NCBI GenBank assembly: GCA_964462535.1
Contig: CAYWXV010000033.1
Coordinates: forward strand, 1-28,024
DNA: 28,024 nucleotides
DNA from: CAYWXV01 sp964462535
GTDB lineage: Bacteria; Bacteroidota; Ignavibacteria; OLB7
Direction of reading: 5' to 3'
Shown here: piece by piece, positions 23,349-28,024 of the stretch
How positions within the stretch are numbered: the stretch's first letter is position 1
Layout: every line of letters begins with the position of its first letter
Notes under the pieces: generated by a model
What the model saw: the letters and a program-made list of their open reading frames with translations, nothing else
The model's database searches: none
What the model was told of the DNA's origin: nothing
Made by a program: the position numbers and the translations under genes

Positions 23349-24425
23349 CTAGTCCCCCATCATGCCCGAGGTACGGTCAGTGGAGTCCGCCATCCGCTCC
23401 CTCATTGCAATGGCTCTCAGCGTATCGGCGAGTCGGCCCGCATATCTGTCGTTGCGAAGGGCAACTACGTCCGACTGCACAACGGGAATGTGTTGTGCGA
23501 AGTCGGCAAGGAAAGGAGACTCGGGGAGTTGCTGCTTCGGGATCTTGTCGGCGTCACCAATCTGCATTCCCCACCTGAACCGCTGACCGGCCAGATGGAC
23601 AAGCCGCCGTACAGGTTTGGTCCAGTAGGTTCCCCCCATCAGACTCGCCATGCGGTCTGTCCCGAGCCCACGGTCATACACCGCCGCCGAATCGATCACC
23701 TGTGATCCCACCGTGTCCGACGGCTCGCAGAACGCCACCACCCGCGCGGGACTTCCATAGTGAATCACAATCAGCGCACCGGGATGAACCAGCTTGTACA
23801 TCTGGGCTATCTCCTCGCGGGACATACGGATGCAGCCATGCGACGATGGGCGCACACCGAGATTTCCGTAATAGCCACTTCCGTCAAGTCCGTGAAACCC
23901 GACACCCCCCTGAACGCCGATCCAGTGATGGAGACGCGCGTTGTTGAACTGCTTTGACAGCGCCATCGGCACCTGGTTCTGGACCGTGTACACACCCACC
24001 GGCGTCGACATTCCCTCACGGATATAGGGGTTGCCACTCGAGATCAGGAAACGGCGAGACGAACCATCGCGAAATCGGACAGCAACCGTCTGCTTGGCAA
24101 GATTGACGTCGAGGTAGAGCGAGTCGGTGGTGTAGACGGTGTCGCGCACCTTCATTCTACTGAGGACGAGCGACGGAAGAGGCATGAACGCGGCTCGAGC
24201 GCGTTCGTCCGCTCCGCCGTCAACGGCTGGTGTTCCGTGCGAGATCGTGTTGAAGACAAAGGTGCCGGCGACGGCGAGCATAATGGCTATCGAGACGCCT
24301 ACGCCAATCGTGCGCACGCGGGCTTCGTCCTCTGCAGGTTCCTCAAACATCCCTTCATCGGCAGCCTCCGGGCTGTCGGCGAAATGATCCGTCTGCGAAT
24401 GCAGTTCCTTCTGATCGTCGGGCAC
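23349..24425 (-). CDS. L,D-transpeptidase (YkuD domain), membrane-anchored
   Basis: 358 residues. An acidic cytosolic N-terminus (1-35) leads to one transmembrane helix (about 39-60). The YkuD domain (about 102-225) starts LYLDVNLAKQTVAVRF and has TPVGVYTV, HGLDG (His178) and the catalytic SSHGCIRMS with Cys198. The last 130 residues have no recognised domain. L,D-transpeptidases make 3-3 cross-links in peptidoglycan or attach proteins to it. The start is a GTG at 24425 without a Shine-Dalgarno; an in-frame ATG at 24350 would shorten the tail and is possible. It converges with the amidase gene and lies 129 bp downstream of typA. Confidence 0.93.
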   Translation of the reverse strand: MPDDQKELHSQTDHFADSPEAADEGMFEEPAEDEARVRTIGVGVSIAIMLAVAGTFVFNTISHGTPAVDGGADERARAAFMPLPSLVLSRMKVRDTVYTTDSLYLDVNLAKQTVAVRFRDGSSRRFLISSGNPYIREGMSTPVGVYTVQNQVPMALSKQFNNARLHHWIGVQGGVGFHGLDGSGYYGNLGVRPSSHGCIRMSREEIAQMYKLVHPGALIVIHYGSPARVVAFCEPSDTVGSQVIDSAAVYDRGLGTDRMASLMGGTYWTKPVRRLVHLAGQRFRWGMQIGDADKIPKQQLPESPFLADFAQHIPVVQSDVVALRNDRYAGRLADTLRAIAMRERMADSTDRTSGMMGD

Positions 24426-24493
24426 GGGTCTGGAGCGATTCGTGGTAAGAAGGAGGAATGGAGGAAGACCGCTCGGAATTTATATAACATCCA

Positions 24494-24515
24494 CTTGACG
24501 GCAAGCACGGTCAAG
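24494..24515. promoter_or_regulatory. Inverted repeat in the typA / L,D-transpeptidase spacer
   Basis: CTTGAC (24494-24499) and GTCAAG (24510-24515) are perfect 6 bp arms, 10 bp apart. They lie next to an AT-rich stretch (24480-24487, TTATATAA region). On the minus strand a weak TTGCCG - 16 bp - TAAATT pair overlaps this area and could be the transpeptidase promoter. The repeat could be an operator. Speculative. Confidence 0.25.
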
Positions 24516-24554
24516 CGCGGATGGGGGCCCGAATGCGGCATCGGTGTCCGGGGG

Positions 24555-26393
24555 TCAGCTCTTTGCGCCCTCCAGGTCCATCTTCCGCTTTCTGTCGCGC
24601 ATACGCATCGTGTGGTCCAAAATCTTCTTCCTGAGACGGAGAGACTTGGGAGTGACCTCGAGCAGCTCATCCTCGCCGATGTACTCGATGTACTGCTCCA
24701 GCGACATATCGACGGGTGTCTCCAGTCGGACCGCCCCTTCCGATCCGCTTGCCCTCATGTTCGTCAGATGCTTCTTCTTGCAGACATTGGCGACCATGTC
24801 GTCCTCGCGTGCGTTCTCCCCCACGATCATACCAGGATAGACCTCGACGCCGGGCCCCAGGAAGAGGCGCCCTCGCTCCTGCGTGCTTTCCAGTGCGTGC
24901 CCCGTCGTTTCACCCGACTCGAGCGACACGATCACGCCACGCTGCCGGCCCGGCATGGCGCCCTTGAACGGCTGGTATCCGTGAAAGATCTGGTGGAGCA
25001 TCCCCGTGCCACGCGTCTCGGTGAGAAACTGGCTTCTGAATCCGATGAGTCCGCGTGACGGGACGACGAATTCCATACGTGTTGCACCGTTAGCGCTCGT
25101 CATGTTCCGCATCTCGCCTGACCGACGCCCGAGCTGATCGATTACGGTCCCCGCGTACTCGTCGGCTACGTCGACTACCACATGCTCCACCGGCTCCGAC
25201 ATCACACCATCAACTTCCTTGACGATGACCTCGGGACGGGAGGCCTGGAACTCGTACCCCTCGCGGCGCATGGTCTCGATCAGAATCGCCATCTGAAGTT
25301 CTCCGCGCCCCTTCACAAGGAACTGATCGGGGCTCTCCGTTGGCTCAACTTTCATGGAGACGTTCGCTCGCATTTCACGCCAGAGGCGATCGCGGAGGTT
25401 GCGGCTGGTCACGAACTTCCCTTCACGCCCAGCCATCGGCGAATCGTTGACCATGAATGTCATCGAGATCGTCGGCTCGTCGATCGTGACATACGGGAGC
25501 TGCTGGGGATCATCGCCGGTTGCAAGCGTCTCTCCAACATTGAAGTTGTCGCTGCCGGCCACCGCAATGATCTCACCCACGGTCGCCGATTCGGCCTCGA
25601 TTTGCTTCAGTCCGGAATAGCTGAAGAGCTTGGTGATCCGGAGGCGCTCCGCCACACCTTCGCCAGCCAGACGACAGACCGTCTCGCCCTGACGGACTTC
25701 GCCATGGAAGACCCGTCCAATAGCGATGCGCCCCAGGTAGTCGTTCCAATCGACCGACGTGACGATCATCTGGAAGTCGCCGCCGGGGTCGCCCTTCGGG
25801 GGTGGAACGTGCGTCAGAATCAGATCGAACAATGGGTCCAGATTGAACTCTGGACCATCCATTTCCAGCCGAGATTTCCCTTCCCGCGCGTTCGTGTAGA
25901 TCGACGGGAAATCCAACTGTTCTTCTGAAGCCCCCAGGTTCAAGAACAACTCGAAGACTTCATCAAGTACTTCATATGGACGGGCGTCCTTCCTATCAAT
26001 CTTGTTGACGACTACGATCGGCTTGAGTCCCAGCTCAAGTGATTTCTTCAGCACAAACCGCGTCTGGGGAAGTGGACCCTCCGCGGCATCCACGAGCAAC
26101 AGTACTCCATCCACCATGATCAGGGTCCGCTCGACCTCGCCACCGAAATCTGCGTGCCCGGGCGTGTCGACGATATTGATGCGCGCATCCTTCCACTGCA
26201 CGGCCGTGTTCTTGGCCATAATGGTGATGCCCTTTTCGCGCTCCAGGTCGTTAGAATCCATGACCCGTGTGGCAACCTGTTGGTTATCACGAAAGGCACC
26301 ACTCTGCCTGAGGAGCTGATCGACAAGTGTGGTCTTCCCATGGTCGACATGGGCAATGATGGCGATGTTCCGAATGTCGTCTCGAGTGATCAT
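24555..26393 (-). CDS. typA: Ribosome-associated GTPase TypA/BipA
   Basis: 612 residues from the ATG at 26393, which places the conserved MITRDDIRNIAIIAHVDHGKTT start correctly; an upstream in-frame start at 26489 adds 32 unlikely residues. G1 is AHVDHGKT, the switch region RVMDSNDLEREKGITI, G3 DTPGHADFGGEVER and G4 NKIDR. Domain II and the EF-G-like domains follow, ending in the TypA-specific C-terminal region (RGRLFLGPGVEVYPGMIVGE, then LTNMRASGSE). The protein binds 70S ribosomes and aids assembly and stress translation. It diverges from the unknown gene at 26534 across a 140 bp region with candidate regulatory sites. Confidence 0.98.
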   Translation of the reverse strand: MITRDDIRNIAIIAHVDHGKTTLVDQLLRQSGAFRDNQQVATRVMDSNDLEREKGITIMAKNTAVQWKDARINIVDTPGHADFGGEVERTLIMVDGVLLLVDAAEGPLPQTRFVLKKSLELGLKPIVVVNKIDRKDARPYEVLDEVFELFLNLGASEEQLDFPSIYTNAREGKSRLEMDGPEFNLDPLFDLILTHVPPPKGDPGGDFQMIVTSVDWNDYLGRIAIGRVFHGEVRQGETVCRLAGEGVAERLRITKLFSYSGLKQIEAESATVGEIIAVAGSDNFNVGETLATGDDPQQLPYVTIDEPTISMTFMVNDSPMAGREGKFVTSRNLRDRLWREMRANVSMKVEPTESPDQFLVKGRGELQMAILIETMRREGYEFQASRPEVIVKEVDGVMSEPVEHVVVDVADEYAGTVIDQLGRRSGEMRNMTSANGATRMEFVVPSRGLIGFRSQFLTETRGTGMLHQIFHGYQPFKGAMPGRQRGVIVSLESGETTGHALESTQERGRLFLGPGVEVYPGMIVGENAREDDMVANVCKKKHLTNMRASGSEGAVRLETPVDMSLEQYIEYIGEDELLEVTPKSLRLRKKILDHTMRMRDRKRKMDLEGAKS

Positions 26394-26399
26394 AGCCGA

Positions 26400-26407
26400 C
26401 AAAAATA
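26400..26407 (-). promoter_or_regulatory. Candidate TAnnTTTG -7 box for typA
   Basis: On the minus strand TATTTTTG (26407 to 26400) matches TAnnTTTG and ends 6 bp before the typA ATG, giving a leaderless or nearly leaderless transcript. No -33 TTG is found at the usual distance, so support is partial. Confidence 0.35.
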
Positions 26408-26440
26408 GGGTGCCAACAGCACGCCGGATGTAATAAATGA

Positions 26441-26485
26441 GGGGCGTCCGGGTAACGAATAGACAACCGCGGGGCGTCCCGGTAA
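26441..26485 (+). promoter_or_regulatory. Direct repeat pair, likely regulator sites, between typA and unknown gene
   Basis: GGGGCGTCCGGGTAA (26441-26455) and GGGGCGTCCCGGTAA (26471-26485) are 14 of 15 identical and start exactly 30 bp apart, close to three helical turns. They lie just upstream of the -7 box of the plus-strand gene and some 50-90 bp upstream of typA, so one protein bound on one DNA face could affect both genes. Confidence 0.5.
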
Positions 26486-26488
26486 GCA

Positions 26489-26496
26489 TATATTTG
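26489..26496 (+). promoter_or_regulatory. Candidate TAnnTTTG -7 box of the unknown gene
   Basis: TATATTTG at 26489-26496 matches TAnnTTTG exactly and also contains TATATT, a near sigma-70 -10 hexamer. Transcription would start near 26502, leaving a 32 nt leader before the ATG at 26534. It starts 4 bp after the second direct repeat. Confidence 0.4.
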
Positions 26497-26533
26497 CCGA
26501 CTCAAAAACGACGATACACGATCCCAGAACAAC

Positions 26534-27373
26534 ATGGTCCCCCGCTCCTATCTGATCCTCTCCCCCGCCGGACCCGGCGAAACATCCAAGGCGATCGCCT
26601 CGCAACGCCAGTCGATTCCGATGACATGGGCGTTCGCGGTCTCGGCCTCCTCGAGCAGCCTTCATGTGGATGGCCCGGATTACTACTTCGAGACAACGGT
26701 GGGAGATGCCCTCATCATGCTCGACAAGGGAATGGCGGCCTGGAATTACAATCGGTATTTCCGCGAGGTACTTGCCCCGTTCCGCGTTTTTCGGAACTGG
26801 CTGGCTAACAATCCAGGTGAGACGCGGCTCTACCTCAACATCACCGAACTCATCAACGACTCGACAACCGCCGAGAGGGATCTGCTGGAGCTGGCCAATC
26901 TGGCCGAGAAGGTGGAGAATGCGATTGAGGAGATTGAAGGGCAGCATTTCACGCCGTTCCTCTACCTCCTCAGGAAGGTTTCGTACCCACTCGTGACGAT
27001 CCCGATAACCGGGGACCGGGAAACGGACCTGGAGATTCTGCGACTGGAGATGCGGGACATGCCCACGCCCGAGGCGGAACTTGGCCTTCAGTTGGTGGGT
27101 GTGGACACATCGCGCCACATGCTGCACGACGCCATTGCCTCCATCCGCCTTCAACCCGAGCATCCCGGTGAAGAGGAAATGGACCTTGACGTCGAGGAGG
27201 GTAGAAAACCCTGCACCATCCTCTACACGACGCACCCCGCGGACGCGGAGCGGATTCTCGTCGATCGACTAGGTGCAACGCTGATCAGTCGCGGATTCGG
27301 TCGACTGACGTTGGAAGCGGGCGATGAGGAATTCATTGTGGTCAGCATGACCCACGACAGCGGGATCGAATGA
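26534..27373 (+). CDS. Unrecognised acidic cytosolic protein
   Basis: 279 residues, which I do not recognise. There is no signal peptide or membrane helix. The N-terminal third (1-95) has mixed strands and helices with several aromatic pairs (DYYFETTVGDAL, WNYNRYF). Residues 110-140 are a strongly helical acidic stretch (ERDLLELANLAEKVENAIEE). An acidic linker (about 205-220, EHPGEEEMDLDVEEG) separates a C-terminal block with CTILYTTHPADAERIL and a strand-rich end. Codon use and composition look like the neighbours, so it is a real resident gene rather than a shadow. It has no Shine-Dalgarno but has a candidate promoter and operator-like repeats shared with typA. Function unknown. Confidence 0.75.
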   Translation: MVPRSYLILSPAGPGETSKAIASQRQSIPMTWAFAVSASSSSLHVDGPDYYFETTVGDALIMLDKGMAAWNYNRYFREVLAPFRVFRNWLANNPGETRLYLNITELINDSTTAERDLLELANLAEKVENAIEEIEGQHFTPFLYLLRKVSYPLVTIPITGDRETDLEILRLEMRDMPTPEAELGLQLVGVDTSRHMLHDAIASIRLQPEHPGEEEMDLDVEEGRKPCTILYTTHPADAERILVDRLGATLISRGFGRLTLEAGDEEFIVVSMTHDSGIE

Positions 27374-27401
27374 CCGCAGTGAATGTGGACCCTCGGACAC
27401 T

Positions 27402-27689
27402 TCAGGGACTGGGGCGCCTGCTCGACTCGTTCGGTGACACAACCGGAGTGTAGAGGATGCGGATCTTCTCCTCGACTCCCTCCTCGCTTTTCAGGAACCT
27501 CTCCCGCTGCCGCGCAAGTTCGAGCGAATCGCACACCTCGACGTAGACACACTCCCACGGACCAGCTGCCTGGCGGCCATTCCCGATGGCGCTGTTCTGG
27601 TGTTCTAGCTTCTCTTCGAGGTTGTTTGTCGAGCCGATTACGTAGCTCCCGGTGGTGGAGCTCCTGAGGACATAGAGGAAGGATGGCAT
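27402..27689 (-). CDS. Small GIY-YIG-like protein with altered active site
   Basis: 95 residues from the ATG at 27689, set by a good ribosome binding site (AGGAG at 27696-27700 on the minus strand, 6 nt spacing); an in-frame start at 27740 is less likely. The single GIY-YIG domain shows FLYVLRSS, then GSYVIGSTNNLEEKLEHQN, PWECVYVE and LARQRERFLKSEEG. Free-standing GIY-YIG proteins of this size (UPF0213/YhbQ type) are putative DNA endonucleases. Here the YIG tyrosine is Val17 and the catalytic arginine position is Lys27, while Tyr6 and the glutamate in QRER are kept. The last 15 residues are Ser/Pro/Arg rich. It converges with the unknown gene 28 bp away. Confidence 0.82.
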   Translation of the reverse strand: MPSFLYVLRSSTTGSYVIGSTNNLEEKLEHQNSAIGNGRQAAGPWECVYVEVCDSLELARQRERFLKSEEGVEEKIRILYTPVVSPNESSRRPSP

Positions 27690-27965
27690 ACCCGACTCCT
27701 GTACACGAGTGGCGTGTTGCGAATTGGATTCCAGACACACATGTCTCAGCCCCTCGTGGATGTAACCACCTGAGTTGAGGTCAGCATGTGTGCAGCAGGT
27801 ATCCTGGGTCTATAGGCGTATCAAGGGTAAGTCGTGGGCACACGGCAGCTCGTCGTGGTGCCTTTGGGCAGCCGATACGATGCACGAACTCCGTCGATGT
27901 GTGAACGCCAGCGTGGGGGCTGCGACGGAATAGAAGCGAGGTACCGAGGGATCGTCGTGAGGCAA
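27690..27965. other. Gene-free stretch between GIY-YIG gene and tRNA
   Basis: 276 bp without a plausible gene. Apart from the ribosome binding site of the GIY-YIG gene, the only structure seen is a small GTGG/CCAC hairpin (about 27751-27764). A promoter for the GIY-YIG gene should lie here but none is convincing. Confidence 0.5.
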
Positions 27966-28024
27966 TGGAGCGGGAGACGGGGATCGAACCCGCGACGTCA
28001 AGCTTGGGAAGCTTGCATTCTACC
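27966..28024 (-). tRNA. tRNA-Gly(CCC), 5' part outside window
   Basis: On the minus strand the last 59 bases form the 3' four-fifths of a tRNA. The anticodon stem CAAGC/GCTTG encloses loop TTCCCAA with anticodon CCC at 28006-28008. A 5 nt variable loop and T arm GCGGG-TTCGATC-CCCGT follow, then acceptor strand CTCCCGC, discriminator T and an encoded CCA ending at 27966. The expected 5' acceptor strand GCGGGAG suits glycine, as does the U73 discriminator. It reads glycine codon GGG. The first ~16 bases lie beyond the window edge. Confidence 0.95.

Overview
The window is a 28 kb piece of a bacterial chromosome of moderately high GC, carrying mostly housekeeping genes packed tightly on both strands. 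There are no phage genes, no recognisable transposase and no CRISPR array. It is a draft scaffold: a run of exactly 100 N (3405-3504) marks a gap of unknown size. Many starts lack a Shine-Dalgarno sequence, and a few start sites carry the TAnnTTTG box known from Bacteroidetes promoters. Together with the gene set (FloA, NamZ/DUF1343, Mla-type ABC transporter, YajQ) this suggests a member of the Bacteroidetes/Chlorobi/Kapabacteria side of bacteria. That placement is inference, not proof.

Layout: (1) 1-2769, minus strand: a HAD phosphatase, a NamZ-type exo-N-acetylmuramidase and a truncated methyltransferase. (2) 2829-4556: a lipoprotein (plus) and the GTPase-like ATPase YchF (minus), both cut by the N gap. 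(3) 4712-8972: a class V aminotransferase/cysteine desulfurase-like gene (minus), diverging from an mlaE-mlaF-mlaD lipid transport operon (plus) with a repeat-rich spacer before mlaD. (4) 8981-12468: an MFS transporter (minus) diverging from thrS (plus), which has a large leader hairpin and a strong terminator. (5) 12472-21181, minus strand: nadB, and upstream of it a seven-gene run read in the order ATP-grasp ligase, GCS2 carboxylate-amine ligase, J-domain protein, FloA, sugar nucleotidyltransferase, HisA-like protein, RarA. (6) 21182-21656: a 475 bp gene-free region full of hairpins and one copy of a dispersed repeat. (7) 21657-24425: yajQ and a cell-wall amidase (plus) converging on an L,D-transpeptidase (minus). 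(8) 24555-28024: typA (minus) diverging from an unrecognised acidic protein (plus), a degenerate GIY-YIG protein and the 3' part of a tRNA-Gly(CCC).

Themes: cell-envelope upkeep recurs (NamZ, amidase, L,D-transpeptidase, Mla transporter, FloA, nucleotidyltransferase). The most promising novelty is the ATP-grasp/GCS2 ligase pair, which heads an operon with a J-domain protein, a flotillin-like protein and a HisA-fold protein lacking its canonical catalytic aspartates. The second is a family of ~110 bp repeats with two copies in the window, whose terminal inverted repeats show compensatory base changes.
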